Shown piece by piece: positions 6,364 through 14,345 of a DNA stretch of 64,000 nucleotides (position 1 is its first letter; each line of letters begins with the position of its first letter). A program made the position numbers and the translations under genes. Origin of the DNA: Ruminococcaceae bacterium UBA3215 (GTDB lineage Bacteria; Bacillota; Clostridia; Oscillospirales; Ruminococcaceae). The DNA lies in contig DEWH01000017.1 in assembly GCA_002363155.1 (NCBI GenBank), positions 127,540-191,539 on the forward strand, written 5' to 3'. Under the pieces are notes generated by a model, which made no database searches, was not told where the DNA came from, and saw nothing but the letters and a program-made list of their open reading frames with translations.

Positions 6364-8553
6364 ATGAAGAAGATATTTGGTTTGGTTTTCGGCGGTCTTC
6401 AGCAGAAGATATGCAATCTCTGCATAATAACCATTCTGCTCATGGTGGGGCTGTATATAGCTGTCGCGGTATTCCAGTCGAATGTCCTGAACGAGCTTGT
6501 CACCCAGACCAACGAACAGCAGAAACAGGCGATAGTGTCCGTTTCCGAGCAGACTATGACCGGCGTTGTAAACAGCACGCTCGTGAAAGATGTGGCAATG
6601 GAAACGTATATAGCGAATGACCTGTTCGCGGACGTAATAAGTGATGTTACCGCAACGGGAGAGCTTGTGCAGAAGCTTTACGAGAATCCGGATTCCTTCG
6701 GCGAGAGAACGCTTTCTTATCCGGATAAGCGCAATGACGGGAAAACTTCGGTACAGGTGGTCTTTGAGGAAGGCAAGGATTTTGACACGCCCGGTATCCG
6801 TGAAAGCATGGAAAAGCTCGGAAACATAGCGGACGTTCTTGAAACGCTGTATGACGGTTCCGAACGTTTAGGTTCGCTGTTCGTCGGCTCTCCCGACGGT
6901 TACTTCATTATTGCCGATGACCGTGCCGCTTCAAAATTCGACGAAAACGGAGAGCTTAAAGATTTCCCGGTGCGCGAACGCCCGTGGTATAAAGGTGCAG
7001 CCGAAAAAGGCAGTCTTTACTTCACCGGCATCGAATTTGACGCATTCACCAACTATATCGGCATAGTCTGCGCTTATCCAGTCATAGTTGACGGAAAGCT
7101 CAAGGCGGTTGTGGGTGCCGACATATTCCTTGAATCCATGGCGGAAGCAGTCGGTTCTTCGGAGGAGAACGGCAGCTTCATGTGCGTTCTCAACGAAAAG
7201 GGTCAGGTGGTGTTCTCGCCGAAAAAGACGGGCGAACTGCGCCCCGTGCAGTCCGTCGAAGCACCGGATATGCGGGAATCGGAGAATGCGGGACTTGCGG
7301 AATTCATAAAGAACGCGATGACTTCACAGACCGGCGTGTGCGACGTTGTTATCGACGGCGAGGAATACTATATTGCCGGTGCGCCTATGAGCGCCACAGG
7401 CTGGGCGTTCATTTCGGGCGTGCAGAAAGAGCGGACGATGAAGCCCACAGAGACGATGATCGGCAGGTACAACGAGATAATAAACGATGCCGACAGCACA
7501 TTGCAGGAAAACGTGAACAGATCGCTTAGCACGACTGTTGTGCTTACCGCCGCGATACTGATACTCGCGGTCGCAGGCTCCCTGTTTGTCGCGAACAGGA
7601 TAGTAAAGCCGCTGGGAGCTATGACAAAACGCATCGCCGATCTGAGCGGTCACGATCTCCAATTCAGAATGTCCGACGAATACCGGACAGGGGACGAGAT
7701 ACAGGTGCTTGCGGAGTCGTTCGCCGGTCTGTCCGAGCGCACGGTAAAGTACATCGAGAATATAAAGGACATCACCGCCGAAAAGGAACGCATCGGCACC
7801 GAGCTCTCGCTTGCAACGGATATCCAGAGCGGAATGCTTCCGAGTATATTCCCGGCGTTCCCCGAGAGGAAGGAATTCGACATCTACGCTTCCATGGATC
7901 CCGCAAAGGAAGTCGGCGGAGATTTCTACGACTTCTTCCTTATCGACAGCAATCATCTTGCAATGGTCATAGCCGACGTTTCCGGAAAGGGCGTTCCCGC
8001 AGCGCTGTTCATGATGGCGAGCAAGATACTCATAAACGACAGCGCGATGCTGCTCCGTTCGCCGGGCGCGGTGCTGGAATATGTCAACAATCAGATATGC
8101 GGCAGCAACACGGCGGAGATGTTCGTGACCGTATGGCTGGGAGTGCTTGATATCGAGACGGGTATTCTTACCTGCTCCAACGCGGGGCATGAGAACCCGG
8201 CTCTGAAACACGGCGGTAAATTCGAGATGTACGAAGACGAGCACGGCTTTGTGGTAGGCGGAATCGGCGGTATGAAGTACAGTGAATACCGGATAAAGCT
8301 GGAAAGGGGCGACTGTCTCTTTGTATATACCGACGGCGTTTCGGAAGCCACGGACGCGGGAGAAGAGCAGTTCGGCAATGACCGGCTGCTTGCGGCGCTC
8401 AACAAAGACCCCGATGCCGCGCCAAAAGAACTGCTTCATAACGTAAGAGCGGCGATAGACGAATTTACCGGCGATGCCCCGCAGTTTGACGACATCACGA
8501 TGATAGGCTTCACCTATCTCGGACCGGAAGAAAACCGGGATAAGGGAGAATAA
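6364..8553 (+). CDS. dCache-HAMP-SpoIIE (PP2C-type) phosphatase
   Basis: 729 residues from ATG 6364, which has GGGAGGGAG 9 bases upstream. Membrane segments at about 17-37 and 392-416 enclose an extracellular sensor domain with the RPWYKGA motif typical of dCache domains. A HAMP linker (417-470) and short coiled coil lead to a SpoIIE-type PP2C domain (about 490-725). Key motifs: EVGGDFYDFF, IADVSGKGVPAALFM, CSNAGHENP, YTDGVSEATD and QFDDITM, which carry the metal-binding Asp residues. Such proteins dephosphorylate STAS anti-sigma-factor antagonists in response to an external ligand. The STAS/kinase pair at 16985-17703 is the nearest possible partner (inference). It is monocistronic between its own promoter and a stem-loop. 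Confidence 0.9.
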   Translation: MKKIFGLVFGGLQQKICNLCIITILLMVGLYIAVAVFQSNVLNELVTQTNEQQKQAIVSVSEQTMTGVVNSTLVKDVAMETYIANDLFADVISDVTATGELVQKLYENPDSFGERTLSYPDKRNDGKTSVQVVFEEGKDFDTPGIRESMEKLGNIADVLETLYDGSERLGSLFVGSPDGYFIIADDRAASKFDENGELKDFPVRERPWYKGAAEKGSLYFTGIEFDAFTNYIGIVCAYPVIVDGKLKAVVGADIFLESMAEAVGSSEENGSFMCVLNEKGQVVFSPKKTGELRPVQSVEAPDMRESENAGLAEFIKNAMTSQTGVCDVVIDGEEYYIAGAPMSATGWAFISGVQKERTMKPTETMIGRYNEIINDADSTLQENVNRSLSTTVVLTAAILILAVAGSLFVANRIVKPLGAMTKRIADLSGHDLQFRMSDEYRTGDEIQVLAESFAGLSERTVKYIENIKDITAEKERIGTELSLATDIQSGMLPSIFPAFPERKEFDIYASMDPAKEVGGDFYDFFLIDSNHLAMVIADVSGKGVPAALFMMASKILINDSAMLLRSPGAVLEYVNNQICGSNTAEMFVTVWLGVLDIETGILTCSNAGHENPALKHGGKFEMYEDEHGFVVGGIGGMKYSEYRIKLERGDCLFVYTDGVSEATDAGEEQFGNDRLLAALNKDPDAAPKELLHNVRAAIDEFTGDAPQFDDITMIGFTYLGPEENRDKGE

Positions 8554-8559
8554 ACGCAA

Positions 8560-8590
8560 AAAGCAGTATCCTTTGCCGGGATGCTGCTTT
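8560..8590 (+). terminator. stem-loop after the phosphatase gene
   Basis: A perfect 12-pair stem (AAAGCAGTATCC with GGATGCTGCTTT, one G-T pair) 6 bases after the stop. The T tail is short, so termination may be partial. A second candidate lies at about 8704-8752 (AGAGCC / GGCTCT then TTCTCAGTTTTTTT). Confidence 0.6.
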
Positions 8591-8665
8591 GGCTTGTCCC
8601 TAAAAGTACCATCGGCTCCCGAAGTATCTTTCGGATCTCCGTTTTACGGAATTTGTTCAGGGGGT

Positions 8666-8692
8666 CCAGCCCCCTTTGAAAAAGGGGGCTGG
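8666..8692 (+). repeat. palindromic repeat, family C copy 1
   Basis: CCAGCCCCCTTT and AAAGGGGGCTGG flank a short loop. A nearly identical palindrome occurs at 35066-35092, also just downstream of a gene. Confidence 0.7.
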
Positions 8693-8806
8693 CGGGTCCG
8701 GGCAGAGCCCGGGTCCCGGGCGCAAGCGGCTCTTCTCAGTTTTTTTATCGCTGCGGTCAATGTCTTTTAAAGCGGGATATGGTAAAATACCTGTTTTTTC
8801 CTTGTT

Positions 8807-8851
8807 TTGACCAATCCGGTCACTGACACATTCGTTCAATGTGAGTATAAT
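8807..8851 (+). promoter_or_regulatory. promoter with TTGACC-N5-GGTCA palindrome
   Basis: Palindrome TTGACC-AATCC-GGTCA (8807-8822), then CTGACA (8823-8828), a 17-base spacer and TATAAT (8846-8851). The same palindrome occurs at the same distance from the -10 box in the promoter of the 12-gene operon (25062-25106), and both have TCAATGTG just before the -10. It drives the lipoprotein/wall-protein pair. Confidence 0.75.
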
Positions 8852-8943
8852 ATATTGGAAGCAATTTTCGGACACCCGTAAATTGCGGTAAAAGACATAA
8901 CAGATATCCGGAAATAAATACCGGAGAAAGAAGGAGATAATCA

Positions 8944-10200
8944 ATGAAATGCAGTAAACTTGTGCTGACGTCGGCACTCTGTGCCGCGGTACTTGCTCTT
9001 GCATCATGCGGACAGAACAATGCGCCCGCGGCGACCTCGGCAGATACTTCCGCAGCGCCGGCAGAAACAACCACAGAAAAAGCAGCCGTAACGGAAACCT
9101 CCGCGGACACTTCGGAAACAAGCGGAGAAGTCACGGACAAGCCCGAGGACAGCGACGAGGGCATTACGCAGGGCTACTTCGATCCCGGCGTATATGCGGC
9201 AGTAAAGGACGGCGTGATAGAGTCCCTCTACTACTTCGACGACGCAGCCGGCGGTCATACCGAGAACATGGACGGCATCGGCGGTGTTCCGTTCTCATAC
9301 GAGCAGAATTTCGATGAGGTGACATTCCACTTCGGCGGTCCCGATGACACCACAAAGATGTCGGTACACCCCGACGAGCTGGGATATACCGTGGGAAAGT
9401 TCGAGACGAGCGGCGACGAATACATTTTCACATTTATGGGCGAGACCGGCGACCACGATGTTGCACTGCCGGAAACGGAAGCTGTGAATGCTCTCACAAT
9501 ACCCGGCGTTTACTCCGGAATGAACCGCGGCGAGTTTATGAACTTCTACATCTTCGATGACGAGACGAACATGAGAGAGATGTACATGGGCGGCACAGGT
9601 TACACTGCCACATACGAGCTCAGCGACGGAAAGATCGTATTCCATGACGAAAACGGCGATGTTCCGGTAAAACTCCGCCTCGATGACTATTTCAGACCGA
9701 TCGGCGAGTATGAAGGCTCCGGCGCTATAATCACATTCAGCTATATCCGCGGCGCAGACCCGAAGAAGATCGTACTTGCGGAAGAGCCGCAGAGCGAAGG
9801 ATATGAGCCCGCACACCCCTTCCAGTACACAGATGCCGGCTGGGAAATGGAGAACGTGCCGGATATGCTTATGGATATGAACGGCGTAGCCGGCAGAAAC
9901 AACGCATTCATGCTCCAGCTCGACAGGGCAAAGGCACAGGACGGCTTTGAAGCTCACTTCATTTTCCTCGACAAGGACGGACTTATAATAGCTGACCACA
10001 TGGTAAAGCAGGACACTGTTGAAGATGCCGGGATCGCTCCCGCTCCCATGCTCGGAGCAATGGACATTGTAGTTTATCCCGTAAAGCTGAAGGATCTTAT
10101 GGATACATACGATATCGACCTTGCAGATGTCGCACGGTTCTATATCACCGACGATCCGAATGATCCGTGCATTGAACTGGTAACCATCGAGCAGAACTGA
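8944..10200 (+). CDS. repeat-domain lipoprotein
   Basis: 418 residues. It has a lipoprotein signal peptide with lipobox LASC (Cys22), then a Thr/Ala/Glu-rich linker to about 75. Residues about 77-145 hold a domain starting DPGVYAAVKDG, with YYFDD, GHTENMDGIGGVPFSYEQ and VTFHFGGPDDTTKM; a divergent second copy starts at IPGVYSGMNRG (about 183). This unit is the same as the one repeated three times in the next gene. The C-terminal ~130 residues are different and unrecognised. The start follows GAAGGAG. With the following gene (34-base gap) it forms a two-gene operon of cell-surface proteins. No enzymatic motif is visible and I assign no function. Confidence 0.75.
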   Translation: MKCSKLVLTSALCAAVLALASCGQNNAPAATSADTSAAPAETTTEKAAVTETSADTSETSGEVTDKPEDSDEGITQGYFDPGVYAAVKDGVIESLYYFDDAAGGHTENMDGIGGVPFSYEQNFDEVTFHFGGPDDTTKMSVHPDELGYTVGKFETSGDEYIFTFMGETGDHDVALPETEAVNALTIPGVYSGMNRGEFMNFYIFDDETNMREMYMGGTGYTATYELSDGKIVFHDENGDVPVKLRLDDYFRPIGEYEGSGAIITFSYIRGADPKKIVLAEEPQSEGYEPAHPFQYTDAGWEMENVPDMLMDMNGVAGRNNAFMLQLDRAKAQDGFEAHFIFLDKDGLIIADHMVKQDTVEDAGIAPAPMLGAMDIVVYPVKLKDLMDTYDIDLADVARFYITDDPNDPCIELVTIEQN

Positions 10201-10234
10201 TGCCCGAACGGAATATGAAAGGAAGGTAATAACT

Positions 10235-11863
10235 ATGAAAAAGAGAATTATGTGTGCTGTTATAGCTTCCGCTATGATAGCAGCAGCATCTATGTCGGCT
10301 GTTGTATATGCAGACGATACACAGGCTGCGGCAAGCGAGTCCACGGCTAAGCTCACAAGAGGCGTATGGGCAGCATACACGGACAAGGAAGGCGACGGAA
10401 AATACGACGATATTGCCGACTACTATGTTTTTACAAGCGAAACAGAGGGACATACCTCTTCTCCCGATCTTGGCATCGGTCTCCCCTTTGCAGTTGAGCA
10501 GAACGGCGATTCCGCATTATTCCACTTCGCAAGTGCCGACGACAACACAAAGGCAGAGATAAAGGACGTTGAAGACGGCTCTCTCGATATCACATTCACC
10601 TATGACAGCGGCGACAAGAAGACATACAGACTCGTATTCCTCCCTGGCGAAGATCCCGACACATTCTCCGGAGATGAAGTAGAGTACGCTGTTGACGCGG
10701 CAGAGACAAAGATCACAAGAGGCGTATGGGCAGCATACGGCGGGGATACTATCTCGGATTACTACATATTCGACAGCGAAACACAGGGTCATACAGCAAA
10801 GCCCGAAAACGGACTCGGACTTCCCTTCTCTGTTGAGCAGGTTGGCGACGGAAGCGCAGTATTCCACTTTGCAAGCGCAGACAACAACACACCCGCGGAA
10901 ATAGCTTATGTTGACAAGGGCGTATTCAATGTCACACTCACAGGCGAGGACGGAGAGTCTGTAACATACAGATTCGAGCTTCTCCCCGACGAGGATCCCG
11001 ACACATTCATGAAGGACGCTGCGGAAGCTCTCCTGGCACCCGGCGTATATGCGGCATTCATCTCGCCGGAAAAGAACGAAGTTTATGATATGCTCGACAC
11101 ATACTTCGTATTCACAAGTGAAACAGAGGGATATACAAATTCTCCCATTATGGGCATCGGTCTCCCGTTCAGCGTAGAGCAGAACGGCACAAATGCTGTG
11201 TTCCACATGGCATCGGCAGATGACAACACTCCTGCGGCAATTCTTCCTGTCGGCGACGGATCGTTCATGCTGACGCTCGACTACGGTGAAGGCCGCTCAA
11301 CGATCTACCGTCTTGTAAAAACAGTAATCGCCGATACGAAAAACTTCAACGGCGCATCTTCCTATTACGGATTATTTGAAACTACCGATGAGGGCATTCA
11401 GCTTTACAATGCAAACGGCGAGTTCAAGTTCCTTCTCGGCACTCCGAGAGCAGACGAGACCGGTCTTGAGATCAACTACGTAATGCCGCTTCTTGAAGGA
11501 TTCGACATTGACTTCATATTCACAACAGCCGACAAGAATTTCGCAACATACAATGTAAGCTACAACGGCACTATCGACAACGACACTATATTCTTCGATC
11601 TTGAAGACCTTCTCAAGGGCGCAGGAATTGACGGCGAGAATGTTGCTTCCTTCACCGTAAAGAACAACGGAAACGGAACTATCGTACAGCTCGGATTCCT
11701 TACGGAAAGACACAACTCCGCAAAGATAAACCTTGTTTCCGATACAGCCGATTCCGATGCAAATGAGCAGAACCCTGCAACCGGAGCAGATGACATCTTC
11801 GCCGCAGGCACACTTGCCGCAATTGCAGGTCTTACAGTTCTCGCTTCGAGAAAGCGCAAGTAA
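10235..11863 (+). CDS. wall-anchored protein with three repeat domains
   Basis: 542 residues. Sec signal peptide (about 1-26, cut near YADD). Three copies of a ~105-residue unit start at TRGVWAAYTDKEGD, TRGVWAAYGGD and APGVYAAFISPEKNE; each carries D-YY(F/V)F, a GxTxxP segment, GLPFSVEQ and FHFASADDNTP. A different domain follows (about 370-500). The end NPATGADD + hydrophobic stretch + RKRK is a sortase-type anchor with NPxTG in place of LPxTG. A start behind AAGGAAGG fits. The downstream partner of the lipoprotein at 8944 shares its unit. I know no family for this unit; carbohydrate or peptide binding is only a guess. Confidence 0.75.
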   Translation: MKKRIMCAVIASAMIAAASMSAVVYADDTQAAASESTAKLTRGVWAAYTDKEGDGKYDDIADYYVFTSETEGHTSSPDLGIGLPFAVEQNGDSALFHFASADDNTKAEIKDVEDGSLDITFTYDSGDKKTYRLVFLPGEDPDTFSGDEVEYAVDAAETKITRGVWAAYGGDTISDYYIFDSETQGHTAKPENGLGLPFSVEQVGDGSAVFHFASADNNTPAEIAYVDKGVFNVTLTGEDGESVTYRFELLPDEDPDTFMKDAAEALLAPGVYAAFISPEKNEVYDMLDTYFVFTSETEGYTNSPIMGIGLPFSVEQNGTNAVFHMASADDNTPAAILPVGDGSFMLTLDYGEGRSTIYRLVKTVIADTKNFNGASSYYGLFETTDEGIQLYNANGEFKFLLGTPRADETGLEINYVMPLLEGFDIDFIFTTADKNFATYNVSYNGTIDNDTIFFDLEDLLKGAGIDGENVASFTVKNNGNGTIVQLGFLTERHNSAKINLVSDTADSDANEQNPATGADDIFAAGTLAAIAGLTVLASRKRK

Positions 11864-11898
11864 GTCCGTAAATCAAAATAATACTTTTTCGACAAAAA

Positions 11899-11929
11899 AT
11901 CTCCCGGTCTCGTGATGAGATCGGGAGAT
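11899..11929. terminator. bidirectional terminator between convergent operons
   Basis: ATCTCCCGGTCTC and its near-complement GAGATCGGGAGAT form a strong stem. On the minus strand it is followed by TTTTTTG, so it best ends the 12-gene minus-strand operon; on the plus strand it can end the wall-protein operon. Confidence 0.8.
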
Positions 11930-11940
11930 CTTTGTATTCG

Positions 11941-14139
11941 CTAATTCTCTTCCTGTGCAGTATCGAGTCTCTGCCGCGCGACAAGCTCCGCAAAATACCC
12001 GTTCTTTGCGATAAGCTCATCGTATGTGCCGTCCTCGGTCACATTTCCCTTGTCAAGCACAAGAATGCGGTCACAGTGGCGTATCGTGGAAAGCCTGTGG
12101 GCTATCACTATTCGTGTGCAGCCCATAGCGTCCAGAGCTTCTGACACCTGTTTCTGCGTCTTGTTGTCAAGGGCGCTGGTAGCTTCATCGAACATAAGTA
12201 TCTTCGGCTTGGGGGCAATTGCGCGCGCTATCATTATACGCTGCTTCTGTCCGCCGGAGATACCGCCCTGACCTTCCGATATCATTGTCTGCATACCCAT
12301 AGGCATATTCCGGATATCCTCCGCGATACCCGCAGTCTCCGCCGCCGCCCACGCATCATCAAGGGTAAGTTCGGGAGCCGTGATAACTATGTTGGAGTAG
12401 ATATCTCCCTGGAACAGACCGCCGCTCTGCATTACCGTACCGATCTTTCTGCGGAGCGAACCGAGATCGAGACTGTTTATATCTCTTCCGTCGTAGTAGA
12501 TCGCGCCTTTTTCGGGCTTCTCGAACCCAAGCAGCAGGCGCATGAGCGTTGACTTTCCGCAGCCTGTGCGTCCGACTATCGCCACATACTCTCCGGGTCT
12601 TATCCTGAGCGTCATATTGTTGACGATATACGGGGATTTCTCGCTGTACCGGAAATACACGTTGTTAAGCTCTATCCCGCCGGACAGCCTTGTAACTATC
12701 TCCCTGTTGTCGGAAGTTTCCGGCTCGGCTTCAAGGAACGGCTTTGCCATATCGAGCGTAGGCTTTATCCTTGCGGCGGTAAGCGCTATCCCCGCAAGTG
12801 ACGAGAATGCACCCATTACCGAACCGTACGCAGCCGTGAACGCGTAGTATGCCGACTGATCGATACCGTTCTGCGCCGCGAGAAAATAAAGAATAATCGT
12901 TGAAGCAAGGTTTATCGCAAGATTTATGACGCTGTTTATCTTTATGAATGCGGGCGGGGCGTAGGTGTAGGACATACCCTTCGAGTAAAGGTCAGCCCAG
13001 CGAGCAAACACGCGTTTTTCCGCGCCCGCAAGCTTTATCTTCTGAATGCCGGTTATCATCGAATAGGACATACCGGATTCTTTCGCGTCATTCTCCATTA
13101 TCTGCTTTGTAAGCCGTATCTGCACCAGCGACGATATCGTGCTGAACAGCACCGTCACAAATATTATCAGCAGTGACGGGAGCGCAAGCGCCGGAGCAAA
13201 GCTTATTATCTGCGTTATGTACAGGAGCGACATAAGCGAGGTAAGACCCGTGGACATAAGCGTTCCGAGCAGCATATCGCACAGCGAGTTCACCGACATC
13301 GAACGGTTTGTAAGCTCGCCGGCACTGTACTTGCGGAAAAACTCTGCCGGAAGCGACATTACTCTCATCATCATCGAAGCCTGAATGCCGATAGATGTCT
13401 TGCTTTGTATGCGCGACATATACATACCCTTGACCGCGCCGATGAGCTGAGATGACAGCGTCGCGCTGAAAAGGCATATCGCAATGGATATCAGCATAGA
13501 CTCATCTCCGCTTGTAAGCACCGGACCTGTGAGAGCCTTGGTTATGCGCGGTATCAGCATTCCCACCAGCGTCATTGCAAGCGTTGCCAGCACTATGAGG
13601 GGGACATCGTTCGGCGAAAGACAGCTTTTCATATAAAGCATGAGATCGGATATGCCGATCTTTCTCTGCGGAAGCGGACGGTAGAAGCAGTATGCTTCGC
13701 GCTTGAAAAGATCAGCCGTTTTCCTGTTGATCCTTACCTTTTTTCCTGTCTTGCTGTCATTGAAGAAATACCCCCGAAGGGCACCGGGCAGGAGCGTGAC
13801 CGGCTCGCTGTCCTCTTTCCTGAATGCGAGCATAGGACCGTAAGCGTCCTTATACCAGCCGTCCTCGAGCACCACATCACGCCTCATCACCCCGTAAGGG
13901 CGCAGGCAGTAATCAATATACTCCTCCGGATCCTTGACGGATCTCGGCACTTCTACGGGCTTGTAGTGGTAGTATTTCAGCACCTCATCTATCGCCTTGC
14001 CGGTGATAATACGCTCGTCGGTGATCCTCGACACGTATTTCTCACCCATTACTACGCCTGCAACACCAAGAAGCGAATCCTCAAAGAGCTGCTGATCAAG
14101 GTCTGACCTTTGTTGTATTTGTTTTTCAAACCAGCCCAC
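11941..14139 (-). CDS. NHLM-type ABC exporter, ATP-binding subunit (no peptidase)
   Basis: 732 residues. A cytoplasmic N-terminal region (about 1-160) starting GWFEKQIQQRSDLD is typical of the second ABC subunit of NHLM bacteriocin systems (TIGR03797-like). A membrane domain follows (about 165-460), then an ATPase with Walker A GRTGCGKST, signature ISGGQKQR and Walker B ILMFDEATSALD. It should pair with the peptidase-containing subunit at 14346 to export a leader-bearing peptide. It is the last gene of the operon. The start is odd: the frame opens with GTG at 14139 with no ribosome binding site, while a well-placed AAAGGAG and ATG (14194-14192) 56 bases upstream are out of frame, separated from the gene by 7-base tandem repeats (see 14143-14177). 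Confidence 0.88.
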   Translation of the reverse strand: MGWFEKQIQQRSDLDQQLFEDSLLGVAGVVMGEKYVSRITDERIITGKAIDEVLKYYHYKPVEVPRSVKDPEEYIDYCLRPYGVMRRDVVLEDGWYKDAYGPMLAFRKEDSEPVTLLPGALRGYFFNDSKTGKKVRINRKTADLFKREAYCFYRPLPQRKIGISDLMLYMKSCLSPNDVPLIVLATLAMTLVGMLIPRITKALTGPVLTSGDESMLISIAICLFSATLSSQLIGAVKGMYMSRIQSKTSIGIQASMMMRVMSLPAEFFRKYSAGELTNRSMSVNSLCDMLLGTLMSTGLTSLMSLLYITQIISFAPALALPSLLIIFVTVLFSTISSLVQIRLTKQIMENDAKESGMSYSMITGIQKIKLAGAEKRVFARWADLYSKGMSYTYAPPAFIKINSVINLAINLASTIILYFLAAQNGIDQSAYYAFTAAYGSVMGAFSSLAGIALTAARIKPTLDMAKPFLEAEPETSDNREIVTRLSGGIELNNVYFRYSEKSPYIVNNMTLRIRPGEYVAIVGRTGCGKSTLMRLLLGFEKPEKGAIYYDGRDINSLDLGSLRRKIGTVMQSGGLFQGDIYSNIVITAPELTLDDAWAAAETAGIAEDIRNMPMGMQTMISEGQGGISGGQKQRIMIARAIAPKPKILMFDEATSALDNKTQKQVSEALDAMGCTRIVIAHRLSTIRHCDRILVLDKGNVTEDGTYDELIAKNGYFAELVARQRLDTAQEEN

Positions 14140-14142
14140 GAA

Positions 14143-14177
14143 AATAATTGATAATTGACAATTGACAATTGATAATT
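14143..14177 (+). repeat. heptanucleotide tandem repeat at the start of the ABC gene
   Basis: Four perfect-length 7-base units, GATAATT, GACAATT, GACAATT, GATAATT (14150-14177), preceded by a partial unit AATAATT. They lie between an upstream ATG with AAAGGAG and the GTG start of the exporter gene. As 7 is not a multiple of 3, unit gain or loss would change the frame. Confidence 0.8.
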
Positions 14178-14272
14178 TGTTTTAATGTCAATCATCTGCT
14201 CCTTTCGTCATAATTTTTTAGCAGTGGATATCAAGTTCCCGATTATTTCGGTTTATCATTACTTTCAAATCC

Positions 14273-14340
14273 CGTCACGATTCAGATTTGTCGCGAAGCG
14301 ACACCACAATTGTGCATTGTGCATTGTGCATTGTGCATTG
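14273..14340 (+). repeat. dispersed hairpin-plus-heptamer element, family A copy 1
   Basis: CGTCACGATTCAGAT, a hairpin TGTCGC-GAA-GCGACA, then four GTGCATT heptamers, ending about 5 bases from the stop codon of the peptidase ABC gene. Copies are at 28120-28220 (+) and 47096-47200 (-). The stem bases differ from those of the other copies but remain paired. Confidence 0.75.
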
Positions 14341-14345
14341 GCGAA

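Noticed and set aside
9004..9258. Cys/Arg-rich minus-strand frames in the lipoprotein gene
   Set aside because: Shadow of Ala/Thr/Glu-rich coding sequence.
14300..14340. GTGCATT heptamers as CRISPR or telomere-like repeats
   Set aside because: Units are only 7 bases with no spacers; they belong to the family A elements.
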